This document shows positions 16,799 to 25,124 of a stretch of 64,000 bases of DNA, one piece after another. Location: positions 11,598 to 75,597 of the forward strand of contig JANMYQ010000360.1 in NCBI GenBank assembly GCA_031382215.1. Reading direction: 5' to 3'. The position numbers were made by a program, and so were the translations under genes. The notes beneath the pieces are model-generated. The model was not told the DNA's origin and searched no databases. It worked only from the letters and a program-made list of their open reading frames with translations. How positions within the stretch are numbered: position 1 is the stretch's first letter; the number at the start of each line of letters is the position of its first letter. The DNA comes from LGRD01 sp031382215 (lineage in GTDB: Bacteria; Pseudomonadota; Gammaproteobacteria; Burkholderiales; Burkholderiaceae_C).

Positions 16799-16815
16799 TC
16801 GTCGGGCTGTAGGTC

Positions 16816-17322
16816 ATGTTCCACAACATTCGTGCCGATCTGCGCGCCTACTCGGGCCAGTGGGGTGCCCAGGGCTTCTGGGTAATGGTCGTCTATCGGT
16901 TCGGCCGCTGGCGTTACGGCGTGCGGCCCGCATTGGTGCGCAAGGCGTTCTCGCTGCTCTACAAGTTGCTTTACAAGCTCGTGCAAATCGTCACGGGGGT
17001 GGAGCTGCCCTGTGAGGTAGAGGTAGGCAAGAATTTCGTCATCGACCATTTCGGTGGCATCGTAATCAGTGGCTACGCCAGGTTCGGCGATAACTGCCGT
17101 ATCCGGTCCGGCGTGGTCGTGGGCCTGAGCCGTGTTGAGGAACCGTGCGCGCCCGTGATCGGCAACAACGTGGATATCGGCGCAGGCGCCAAAGTGCTGG
17201 GCAACATCACCGTCGGCGACAACGTGCTTATCGGCGCCAATGCGGTGGTGGTGCGCGATGTCCCCGGAAATTCGACTGCTGTTGGTGTGCCCGCAATCAT
17301 CAAGCCACGGAGCGCCCCATGA
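16816..17322 (+). CDS. Serine-acetyltransferase-like left-handed beta-helix acetyltransferase
   Basis: The 168-residue protein has a short helical N-terminus with a hydrophobic patch and then hexapeptide repeats (IGNNVDIGAGAKVLGNITVG, IGANAVVVRDVP) that form a left-handed beta-helix trimer. FVIDHFGGIVISG holds the His at the position of the catalytic His of serine acetyltransferases. It is shorter than CysE, and in EPS clusters such proteins are usually sugar or polysaccharide O-acetyltransferases, the likely role here. Its stop overlaps the start of the next glycosyltransferase (ATGA), so the two are translationally coupled. Confidence 0.85.
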   Translation: MFHNIRADLRAYSGQWGAQGFWVMVVYRFGRWRYGVRPALVRKAFSLLYKLLYKLVQIVTGVELPCEVEVGKNFVIDHFGGIVISGYARFGDNCRIRSGVVVGLSRVEEPCAPVIGNNVDIGAGAKVLGNITVGDNVLIGANAVVVRDVPGNSTAVGVPAIIKPRSAP

Positions 17323-18512
17323 AAGTTGCCGTGCCGGGACCATTGCTTATCCTGCCGAGCTTGACCGCGGTGCCCGCCGAGAGTGGGCGCATGGGTATCA
17401 CCACAAAATTCCTTGAGGGCGTTGAGGAGTTTGTGCGGCATTGGACCGGCCCCGTTACGGTGTTGATAGAAGCCGCCGCAAACGCCGGGAACAACCTCGA
17501 CAACACCCAGATTCTGCCCAGCGAGATGCCCTTCAAGATCAAGCTGGCCGACTTCGACAGGCTCGAGGCCGAGCCCGACTTTTTGTCTGCAGGCGTCATC
17601 GTTGCCACGGCCTGCCATAGACAAAACCATGTCGGAAGTCTTGCCGCCGCAAAGGGCATTCCGTGCGTGTACGTTACCGAGTACTCGCTCAAGACGTGTG
17701 AGCAGATCATCGATGCCGAGACACGCAATCCCCTGCTTCGTCTTCGACGCAAGTGGTGGGCCCGGCGACATGCCAAGCGTGAACTTGCCGCCATCCGCCA
17801 AGCCGCGGGAGTGCAATGCAATGGAACGCCGACCTACGACGTCTTCCGGCAAGCCAACGCGAATTCGCTGCTCTATTTCGACACGCGCGTTACGCGCTCC
17901 ATGCTGATCGGGCGGGAACAACTCAAGGTGCGACTTGCTTCGACCGAAGGCCAGCCACTCCGACTGTTGTTCTCTGGCCGCCTCATCGCAATGAAAGGTG
18001 CCGATGACCTGATCGCTGTTGCAAGAGAGCTCAAAGCCATGGGTGTGCCCTTCCAGCTGACGATCTGTGGCGACGGCGATCTGGCGCCGACGATGCGCCA
18101 GCAGATCGCAGCGTGGGGATTGAATGGCTGCGTGCATCTTGCGGGCGTACTCGACTTTCACAAGGAACTGATTCCGCACGTTCAGCGGCAGACAGATCTT
18201 TTTCTATGTTGTCACCGTCAGGGAGATCCGTCTTGCACCTATCTGGAAACCATGAGTTGTGGTGTGCCCATCGTGGGTTACGACAACGAGGCATTTGAAG
18301 GACTGGTCAAGACGTCCGGATGCGGCTGGTTGGTTCCCATGAACGATGCGCGAGCGATGGCAACGAAGGTGGCGGAGATCTCGCGGGATAGAGAGCAAAT
18401 GCGGGAGGCCGCGTTCGCATCACTCGAATTCGCCGCAGCGAACACCTTCGAAGCAACCTTCGCGCGTCGCGTGACGCATCTCAAGGGCATTGCGAGGGAC
18501 GCAATCTCGTGA
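17319..18512 (+). CDS. Family 4 glycosyltransferase (GT-B)
   Basis: The 397-residue protein has the C-terminal GT4 domain LRLLFSGRLIAMKGADDLIA, LTICGDGDLAPTM, then ETMSCGVPIVGYDNEAFEGL with the E-x7-E type donor-binding segment, and GCGWLVPMNDA. The N-terminal half (VPAESGRMGITTKFLEGVE) is the acceptor-side domain. ATG 17319 overlaps the preceding stop by ATGA; longer upstream reading in this frame runs through the acetyltransferase gene and is not used. A retaining glycosyltransferase of the EPS assembly line; sugar unknown. Confidence 0.9.
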   Translation: MKVAVPGPLLILPSLTAVPAESGRMGITTKFLEGVEEFVRHWTGPVTVLIEAAANAGNNLDNTQILPSEMPFKIKLADFDRLEAEPDFLSAGVIVATACHRQNHVGSLAAAKGIPCVYVTEYSLKTCEQIIDAETRNPLLRLRRKWWARRHAKRELAAIRQAAGVQCNGTPTYDVFRQANANSLLYFDTRVTRSMLIGREQLKVRLASTEGQPLRLLFSGRLIAMKGADDLIAVARELKAMGVPFQLTICGDGDLAPTMRQQIAAWGLNGCVHLAGVLDFHKELIPHVQRQTDLFLCCHRQGDPSCTYLETMSCGVPIVGYDNEAFEGLVKTSGCGWLVPMNDARAMATKVAEISRDREQMREAAFASLEFAAANTFEATFARRVTHLKGIARDAIS

Positions 18513-18561
18513 ATGTCAGTCGCGGAGCCGTGGGACAAACTTTTCTACAGACTGGAGCGCT

Positions 18562-19431
18562 ATGCTGAGCCTTGAGGGTATTGCCAGTCACGTGAGACGA
18601 ATCAGCTACCACCTGGGGCGGCGTGCCACTTTCGGGAACCACCGCTTCAAGCTTGCGGGCTACTACGCCAGTCGACTCGAATCCTCCGAAGAGAGGCACG
18701 AGCCAAACTTGACGGCCGTGCTCAAACGACAACTTGAATCTAGGTCTGGGGCGTTTATCGACATCGGTGTGAACGTTGGCCAAACCTTGCTAAAGGTGCT
18801 CGGCGTGGATCGCAATCGAGCCTACATCGGCTTCGAGCCCCAAATTGCGTGCTGCTACAACGTCGAGCAATTCCTGCGCTTGAATCAGCTGCAAAACGCC
18901 GTGCTACTGCCCATTGCCCTGTCGGACGCGGATGGCATCATGACGTTTCACTCCAGCGGCGAGTTCGACGAAATGGCGAGCCTGATAGCAGCCAAGCTTG
19001 GGCACAGCCCCTCCATCAAGTCTCACGTGCAGGCACGCATCGGCGACGATGTGCTGCGTGAACTCGGGGTGGATGACATCTGCGCAATAAAGATCGACGT
19101 AGAGGGTGCAGAACTACAGGTTCTGCGCGGACTGCGCAAGACGCTAGCAGCCAAACGCCCCGCCTTGGTCTTTGAGGTCTTGCCAAACTTTCATGGATTC
19201 GAAGAGCGCGTCATGCATCCGCCTGCACTTTGCGCGTCAAACCAAGCTGCTGCGGACGCCATCTACGACTTGCTCTCAGGGATTGGGTACGACATCTTCC
19301 AGATCGACGGCATGGGTGCTGAAACGAAGATTGCTCGGTTCGAGTTAGACGACCGCCAGGACTATGTTGGCGCAAACTACATAGCACATGCGCAGACTTT
19401 TCGTCCCCCAGGCTCGGCCGTCTCCCAGTGA
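18562..19431 (+). CDS. FkbM family methyltransferase
   Basis: This 289-residue protein is an FkbM-type SAM-dependent O-methyltransferase. The fold is visible from about residue 60: GAFIDIGVNVGQTLLKV (motif I, with Val where Ala is usual), YIGFEPQIACCYNVEQFL, then ICAIKIDVEGAELQVLRG and LVFEVLPNFHG, which are the family's signature blocks. In EPS clusters FkbM enzymes commonly methylate sugar hydroxyls. ATG 18562 is chosen because the conserved part follows directly. The stop overlaps a GTG start of the next gene (GTGA). Confidence 0.9.
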   Translation: MLSLEGIASHVRRISYHLGRRATFGNHRFKLAGYYASRLESSEERHEPNLTAVLKRQLESRSGAFIDIGVNVGQTLLKVLGVDRNRAYIGFEPQIACCYNVEQFLRLNQLQNAVLLPIALSDADGIMTFHSSGEFDEMASLIAAKLGHSPSIKSHVQARIGDDVLRELGVDDICAIKIDVEGAELQVLRGLRKTLAAKRPALVFEVLPNFHGFEERVMHPPALCASNQAAADAIYDLLSGIGYDIFQIDGMGAETKIARFELDDRQDYVGANYIAHAQTFRPPGSAVSQ

Positions 19432-20420
19432 TTGCCGCCGCGGGGCTGACCCGGAACATCGCGGTCGTGGCGATTGGTCGCAACGAGGGAGCGCGACTTG
19501 AGCGGTGCTTGACTTCAGTAGAAGAGGGGGCTGCCGTTTTGGTGTACGTCGATTCTGGCTCCACAGACGGCTCGGCGGCGATTGCACAGTCGTTGGGTGC
19601 CCAGGTAGTCAACCTGGACATGGCGCAGCCCTTTACCGCTGCCCGAGCCCGCAACGCAGGGTATCTGAGCGCCCTGCAGGCGGCGCCCGCCGTCGAGTTC
19701 ATTCAGTTCGTCGACGGCGACTGCGAAGTGGCGGCAGGTTGGGTCACAAAGGCAAGCACCTTTCTGCGTATGCAGCCGCTGGCCGCGGCGGTGTGCGGCC
19801 GGCGCCGAGAGCGCTTTCCAGACAAGACTATCTACAACCGCTTGTGCGACATGGAATGGGATACGCCGGTGGGCCAGGCCCTGGCCTGCGGCGGTGACGT
19901 GCTGGTGCGCGTGGCCTCGCTGCTGCAGGTGGGTGGCTACCGTGAAGACCTGATCGCGGGTGAAGAACCCGAGCTGTGCGTGCGCTTGCGGGCCAAAGGC
20001 TGGCAAGTGTGGCGGCTTGATGAAGAGATGACGCTGCACGACGCTGCAATGACGCGCTTCAGCCAATGGTGGAAGCGCAGCATGCGCGCAGGCTATGCGT
20101 TTGCAGAAGGCGCGCATCTGCACGGCGCGCCACCAGAGCGGCATTGGGTGCGCGAGTCGCGCAGCGCGTGGGTGTGGGGGCTGGGCCTCCCGCTGGCCTT
20201 GCTGTTGCTCGGGTTGGTGTGGCCAGTGGTCTTTTGGGGGTTGCTGGTGTACCCGCTGCAGGTGGCGCGCCTGGCCATCAAGGGCAGCGGCTCCTTCAAG
20301 CTCAGGCTGGCCAGGGCGTTCTTCCTGGTGTTGGGCAAGTTTGCAGAGGCGGCGGGGCAGTTGAAATTCTTGCGCCAGCGCCTGCACGGCGGGCCGGCCC
20401 GGTTGATCGAATACAAGTAG
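19428..20420 (+). CDS. Family 2 glycosyltransferase, membrane associated
   Basis: A 330-residue GT-A enzyme. The N-terminal catalytic domain shows NIAVVAIGRNEGARLERCL, VLVYVDSGSTDGS, QPFTAARARNAG and FIQFVDGDCEV with the metal-binding DxD-type motif; EDLIAGEEPELCVRLRAKGW carries the later acidic motif. A hydrophobic pair of segments (WGLGLPLALLLLGLVWPVVF) and a basic tail place it at the inner membrane. The GTG start at 19428 overlaps the stop of the FkbM gene. An EPS sugar transferase; specificity not readable. Confidence 0.88.
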   Translation: MIAAAGLTRNIAVVAIGRNEGARLERCLTSVEEGAAVLVYVDSGSTDGSAAIAQSLGAQVVNLDMAQPFTAARARNAGYLSALQAAPAVEFIQFVDGDCEVAAGWVTKASTFLRMQPLAAAVCGRRRERFPDKTIYNRLCDMEWDTPVGQALACGGDVLVRVASLLQVGGYREDLIAGEEPELCVRLRAKGWQVWRLDEEMTLHDAAMTRFSQWWKRSMRAGYAFAEGAHLHGAPPERHWVRESRSAWVWGLGLPLALLLLGLVWPVVFWGLLVYPLQVARLAIKGSGSFKLRLARAFFLVLGKFAEAAGQLKFLRQRLHGGPARLIEYK

Positions 20421-20441
20421 GTCACGTCGTAGCGCACCGTC

Positions 20442-21665
20442 ATGAGCCTTCACGTCGCCTACCTGGTCAACCAGTACCCCAAGGTCAGCCACAGCTTCAT
20501 CCGCCGGGAGATCCTGGCGCTGGAGCGGCAGGGCGTGGTGGTGCAGCGCCTGGCCATCCGTGGCTGGGCCGACGAGGTGGTGGACGAAGAAGACAAGCGC
20601 GAGCGCGAGCGCACGCAATACGTGCTGCAGCGCGGGCCGGGGCCGATGCTGCTGGCCGTGCTCGGTGCGCTGCTGGCCTCGCCGGTGCGGTTCTTCAAAG
20701 CGCTGGCCCTGGCCACTCGAATGGGCTGGCGCGCTGACCGGTCGCTGCCCTACCACTGGGTCTACCTGGCCGAGGCATGTGTGCTTGTCGGTTGGCTGCG
20801 GCGCTCTGGCGCCACGCACCTGCACGCCCACTTCGGCACCAACCCGGCCGAGGTGGCGATGCTGGTGCGTGAATTGGGTGGCCCGCCCTACAGCTTTACC
20901 GTGCACGGGCCAGAAGAGTTCGACAAGCCGCAGTTCATCAGCCTGGGCGAGAAGATTCGCCGTGCGGCCTTTGTGGTGGCCATCAGCTCATACGGCAGAA
21001 GCCAATTGTTTCGATGGGTGCAGCGCTCGCACTGGGGCAAAGTTGAGGTGGTTCACTGTGGGTTGGAGCAGAGCTTCCATGCCGAGGCCAGCGGCCCGCC
21101 GCCAGCAACAGCCAGGCTGGTGTGCGTGGGCCGAATCTGCGAGCAGAAGGGGCAGTTGCTGCTCGTGGAAGCCGCGGCTCGCCTGGCCCGGCGTGGCGTG
21201 GCGTTCGAGTTGGTGTTGGCAGGCGACGGTGAGATGCGGGGCGAGGTGGAGGCCTTGGTTCGCGCCGCGGCGCTCGAACCCCAGGTGCGCATCACAGGCT
21301 GGATCAGCAGTGGCCAGGTACGCAGCGAGATCTTGGCGGCCCGCGCGCTGGTGTTGCCCAGCTTTGCCGAAGGGCTGCCCGTGGTGATCATGGAAGCCAT
21401 GGCCTTGCGTCGCCCGGTGATCACCACCTATGTGGCGGGCATTCCGGAACTGGTGCGCCATGGAGAGGGCGGCTGGCTGGTCCCCGCGGGCGACGTTGAT
21501 CAACTGGCCAACGCCATGCAGACGTGCCTTGCCGCACCGGCCGGAGAGCTGGCACGCATGGGGCAGGCGGCACACCAGCGGGTGCTGGAGCGGCATGACA
21601 TCGACTCAGAGGCCGGCAAGTTGGCCGCACTGTTCCGCCAGCATGGGGGTGCGGCCGCCGCCTGA
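20442..21665 (+). CDS. Family 4 glycosyltransferase, colanic-acid type
   Basis: The 407-residue GT-B enzyme begins VAYLVNQYPKVSHSFIRRE, the N-terminal pattern of WcaL/EpsF-type colanic-acid glycosyltransferases (SETFI position). HLHAHFGTNPAEVAMLV and SFTVHGPEEFD follow in the acceptor domain. The donor domain has LVCVGRICEQKGQLLLVEA, LVLAGDGEMRGEVEAL, VLPSFAEGLPVVIMEAMA and GGWLVPAGD, with the acidic pair of retaining GT4 enzymes intact. It is 21 bases from the preceding GT2 and 3 bases from the next gene, in one operon. Confidence 0.92.
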   Translation: MSLHVAYLVNQYPKVSHSFIRREILALERQGVVVQRLAIRGWADEVVDEEDKRERERTQYVLQRGPGPMLLAVLGALLASPVRFFKALALATRMGWRADRSLPYHWVYLAEACVLVGWLRRSGATHLHAHFGTNPAEVAMLVRELGGPPYSFTVHGPEEFDKPQFISLGEKIRRAAFVVAISSYGRSQLFRWVQRSHWGKVEVVHCGLEQSFHAEASGPPPATARLVCVGRICEQKGQLLLVEAAARLARRGVAFELVLAGDGEMRGEVEALVRAAALEPQVRITGWISSGQVRSEILAARALVLPSFAEGLPVVIMEAMALRRPVITTYVAGIPELVRHGEGGWLVPAGDVDQLANAMQTCLAAPAGELARMGQAAHQRVLERHDIDSEAGKLAALFRQHGGAAAA

Positions 21666-21668
21666 ACC

Positions 21669-22874
21669 ATGGGAGCGAATGTCTTGTTCATCTTTGGGGG
21701 CGTGCTGACACTGGTGCTGGTGATGCTGCTGGTTCCAACCGCCGTGCTACTGGTTCAGGTGCTGGCCGCAAGGCGGGCCGAGCCCGACGCCTTGCCACCC
21801 CCGGTGGCAAGGCCGCGGCTTGCGGTGCTCATGCCCGCTCACGACGAGGCGGCAGGCATTGCGGCAGCCATCCAGTCCGTGTTGCCGCAGTTGGTTGCCG
21901 GTGACAGGCTGCTGGTGGTGGCTGACAACTGCAACGACGACACTGCTGCGGTGGCCGCCGCTGCAGGGGCGGAAGTGGTGCAGCGGGTGGACCCAGGTCG
22001 CCGAGGCAAGGGTTATGCGCTGGACTTTGGCGTGCGGCACTTGGAATTGGACCCGCCGCAAGTGGTGGTGATCGTCGACGCCGATTGCACCGTTGGCCCC
22101 GGTTCCGTGGCGCGCCTGGGCGATGTGTGCGGTGTCTCCAATCGACCGGTACAGGCTCTGGACCTGATGTTTTCGCCGCCCGGCGCCGGCTTGAAGGCAA
22201 GGCTGGCCGAACTGGCCTGGGTGGTCAAGAACCAGGCTCGGCCGCTGGGCTACTTGCACATGGGCTTGCCGTGCCAACTGATGGGCACGGGCATGGCGTT
22301 TCCATGGGGGTTGATCCGCAACGCGCCGCTCGCTTCTGGCCACATCGTGGAAGACTTGCAATTGGGGCTGAACCTGGCCAGGGCGGGCACGCCACCCTTG
22401 TTTTGCCCACAGGCGCTGGTGACCAGCACCTTCCCTGCAGACGCGGTGGGCCTGGCCACGCAACGCACACGCTGGGAGCACGGGCACATGGGCGTCATTG
22501 CGAGCCAGGGCCCGCGCATGTTGTGGCGTGCGCTGGCGAGTGGGCAAGTCGCACTCGCGGCCATGGCGCTCGACCTGTGCGTGCCGCCGTTGGCATCACT
22601 GGTACTGCTGTTGGCTTCGGGCATGGCATTGGGCACGGTGTTGGTGGCGCTGGGCGGCACCGCTGCGCCGCTGGCGCTGTCGCTGCTGGCCTTTGCGATG
22701 CTCGTCGCCGCTGTGCTGTTGGCGTGGGCGCGCTTCGGTCGGCACATCGTGTCGCTGAAGGAATTGCTGTCTGTTCCCGGCTACGTGCTGGCAAAGCTGC
22801 CGCTGTATGCGCGGCTGTTCAAGGGGCGCCAGGCAGAGTGGGTGCGCACGGAGCGCGACGATGGAAAGCGCTAG
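21669..22874 (+). CDS. Family 2 glycosyltransferase, polytopic (QxxRW type)
   Basis: This 401-residue membrane protein has an N-terminal helix, a cytoplasmic GT-A domain with LAVLMPAHDEAAGIAAAI, LLVVADNCNDDTAAVA and VVVIVDADCTV, then HIVEDLQLGLNLA (the catalytic ED) and QRTRWEHGH, the QxxRW motif of processive and related GT2 enzymes. Three or four C-terminal helices follow. Similar proteins occur in EPS clusters as sugar transferases rather than long-chain synthases. The stop lies inside the next gene, whose ATG is 14 bases upstream of it. Confidence 0.9.
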   Translation: MGANVLFIFGGVLTLVLVMLLVPTAVLLVQVLAARRAEPDALPPPVARPRLAVLMPAHDEAAGIAAAIQSVLPQLVAGDRLLVVADNCNDDTAAVAAAAGAEVVQRVDPGRRGKGYALDFGVRHLELDPPQVVVIVDADCTVGPGSVARLGDVCGVSNRPVQALDLMFSPPGAGLKARLAELAWVVKNQARPLGYLHMGLPCQLMGTGMAFPWGLIRNAPLASGHIVEDLQLGLNLARAGTPPLFCPQALVTSTFPADAVGLATQRTRWEHGHMGVIASQGPRMLWRALASGQVALAAMALDLCVPPLASLVLLLASGMALGTVLVALGGTAAPLALSLLAFAMLVAAVLLAWARFGRHIVSLKELLSVPGYVLAKLPLYARLFKGRQAEWVRTERDDGKR

Positions 22875-23961
22875 CGTGGACTTCGAGCGCAAGGTCTTCT
22901 GCGTGCTGGGTTTGCCCATCGACGCCATCGACATGCATGGCGCCGTGCAACGCGTGCGGCATGCAGCGTTCAGCAACACGCGGTGCTTCATCTCCACACC
23001 CAACCTCAACTTCGTCGTGGCGGCCAGAACGGACGCTGCCTTCAGAGACTCGGTACTGCACAGCGACTTGAGCCTGGCCGACGGCATGCCTCTGGTGTGG
23101 GTGGCACGCCTGCTGGGCTTGCCCATTCGTGAGCGTGTCAGTGGTGCAGGGCTGTTCGAGCAACTGCAGCAGCACGCCGGGCCGCCCGTTTCCATCTATT
23201 TCTTCGGGGGTCCGGAAGGTGCAGCAGAGGCAGCTGCAAAGCGCGTCAATCAAAGGGGCGGGGGCCTGCGATGCGTGGGCTTCGATGCTGCGGGCTTCGG
23301 AAGCATTGAAGAGATGAGCAGCCCCGACTGCATCGAGCGCATCAACCGCAGCGGCGCGCAGTTCGTCATCGCGGCGCTGGGCGCAAAGAAGGGGCAAGCG
23401 TGGATCGAGCACAACCGTGCAAGCCTGACTGCGCCGGTGCTGTGTCACCTGGGGGCCGTCGTGAACTTCGCCGCCGGCACCGTGCGCCGCGCGCCACAGT
23501 GGGTTCAGGCGATCGGAGCCGAATGGCTATGGCGCATCAAGGAAGAGCGCAGCCTCGCGAGCAGGTACTGGGCCGATGGGGTCGCGTTTGCCGGCATGCT
23601 GTTCCGCCAAGTGCTGCCGCTCGTCGTGTCATTGAGGTTGAACCGGCCGACGGCGAGCGATTTGGCGAGGGCCCAGGTTTCGGTTGCTGAAGCGACCAGT
23701 CAGACGACGTTCGAACTGACCGGGGCTTGGGTTTACTCGAAACTTGCGCCCCTACGCGTTGCGTTATCACTAGCTTCAAAAGGGCAGTCAAAGATCGTGC
23801 TCGACTTGAAGCATGTAACACACGTGGATAGTGCATTCCTGGGGCTGTTGCTGCTAACTCATGGTTTGATGGATCGACCGCAGAGGTTGATTGTTCGAGG
23901 CCTAGCTGGGGACGTCACGGATATTTTCGATCGCCATGGAGTTGGATACATATTGATCTAG
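22861..23961 (+). CDS. WecG/TagA/CpsF glycosyltransferase fused to a C-terminal STAS domain
   Basis: Residues 10-270 are a WecG/TagA/CpsF (family 26) glycosyltransferase: RCFISTPNLNFVVAARTDAA, SLADGMPLVWVARLLG, then FVIAALGAKKGQAWIEHN and a PQWVQAIGAEWLWRI end. Such enzymes add ManNAc/ManNAcA-type sugars to lipid-linked acceptors. Residues about 281-366 form a STAS/anti-sigma-antagonist-like domain: TTFELTGAWV, IVLDLKHVTHVDSAFLGLLL with Ser324 at the position phosphorylated in SpoIIAA-type proteins. The first domain alone is full length for the family, so the tail is an addition. Base composition becomes A+T-richer near the junction. ATG 22861 overlaps the previous gene. Confidence 0.85.
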   Translation: MESASVDFERKVFCVLGLPIDAIDMHGAVQRVRHAAFSNTRCFISTPNLNFVVAARTDAAFRDSVLHSDLSLADGMPLVWVARLLGLPIRERVSGAGLFEQLQQHAGPPVSIYFFGGPEGAAEAAAKRVNQRGGGLRCVGFDAAGFGSIEEMSSPDCIERINRSGAQFVIAALGAKKGQAWIEHNRASLTAPVLCHLGAVVNFAAGTVRRAPQWVQAIGAEWLWRIKEERSLASRYWADGVAFAGMLFRQVLPLVVSLRLNRPTASDLARAQVSVAEATSQTTFELTGAWVYSKLAPLRVALSLASKGQSKIVLDLKHVTHVDSAFLGLLLLTHGLMDRPQRLIVRGLAGDVTDIFDRHGVGYILI

Positions 23962-24014
23962 TCTTTGGGCGCCGTCTTGTTGGTTAAGCAGGCCATTCAC
24001 AGCATCGTTGTTTG

Positions 24015-25019
24015 TCAAGATAGGCAGCGCATGCAGTCGACCAACATTTGCCGAAGCGGAAGTCTGTTGTTTAGAGTCGATCCATAAGCCCCGAACCTAC
24101 TAAGCTGAAGTAGCGCTTGCAGCCTTTGAATGCGCGTCCCGGAGCCATATATTTTTAGACGTTGGCTGTATATTTTGTGGAGCATGGAGAGATGCTCAAT
24201 ATATATAGGCGCTGTCCTGGCGCATTCTATTGGCCTGAAAGTTCCATCTGAGAAACCATCAAGAATTGCGCGGAGAAGATTTTCCGTTCGCTGAATATTC
24301 TCTTGCCGCGTGTCAAATGTGCGCAGCGGTCTAGCCTTGGGCGCGTCATGTCCTGCTGGCGATACAGAGGTGCTATGACGCCGAAACTGCATCAGTTCAC
24401 TGTCGATGAAGTGAATATCGCCGACCATGCCGGCAGCTAGCAATAGGGCAAAATCAAAGTTCCTTCCAGCATCGGCAATCACTGTCGAACCGGCGCGCTG
24501 AACTTCAACAAGTGCCTTTAGAACCTTTTGCGAAAATATCATCTGATGGCCAAACCCCCACAACGAGTCGGGAAAGTGCGGAAAGCGGAAGCAGCCACCG
24601 CCAATATTAAATGGCTCGAAACGCCCCATCGGATTCAGATTATCATCGACTATTGTGCTGCGATGAAATATCAGAGAGACATTATCAAGAGCTAGAATCT
24701 TTCGGTAGTTTGAAAGCTTCTCGGGCGACCATACATCATCTTGATCGCAGTACGAAATGTAGTCGGTATGGCACTGGGCGAATGCCATCATGAAGTTGTC
24801 GATCACTCCCAATCTAGATGCATTCTTGGAAACTTTCACCGGGAAGTTTGCTCTGCTCCTGAACTCTTCAACAATACCGATAGTATTGTCGCTCGACGCG
24901 TCATCTGAGATCGAAACAATATCGGGTCTGACCGTCTGATTGAGAATGCTCTCAAGTTGTGCCTTGAGATATTTATCTCCGTTGAAAGTGGCTAGTGCGA
25001 TTCCAATCGTGTAGTTCAT
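24015..25019 (-). CDS. Family 2 glycosyltransferase
   Basis: The 334-residue product begins NYTIGIALATFNGDKYLKAQ, followed by DIVSISDDASSDNTIGIVEE and DYISYCDQDDVW with the DxD motif, the pattern of rhamnosyl/galactosyl-type GT2 enzymes such as those that decorate O antigens. ATG 25019 is chosen because the conserved domain starts at once; an in-frame ATG at 25109 would add 30 residues with no recognisable role. The gene is inverted relative to its neighbours and clearly A+T-richer, a sign of separate acquisition. It is divergent from the acyltransferase gene. Confidence 0.85.
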   Translation of the reverse strand: MNYTIGIALATFNGDKYLKAQLESILNQTVRPDIVSISDDASSDNTIGIVEEFRSRANFPVKVSKNASRLGVIDNFMMAFAQCHTDYISYCDQDDVWSPEKLSNYRKILALDNVSLIFHRSTIVDDNLNPMGRFEPFNIGGGCFRFPHFPDSLWGFGHQMIFSQKVLKALVEVQRAGSTVIADAGRNFDFALLLAAGMVGDIHFIDSELMQFRRHSTSVSPAGHDAPKARPLRTFDTRQENIQRTENLLRAILDGFSDGTFRPIECARTAPIYIEHLSMLHKIYSQRLKIYGSGTRIQRLQALLQLSRFGAYGSTLNNRLPLRQMLVDCMRCLS

Positions 25020-25124
25020 GCTCAAACTCGCAAAGAAGAGGTAGTTGTACCTTATTCGCATTGAGAAAACATTTGTCGGTACCGATGCTGCGCACTCGAT
25101 TCCGCACATTAACGGAGACTTGAA

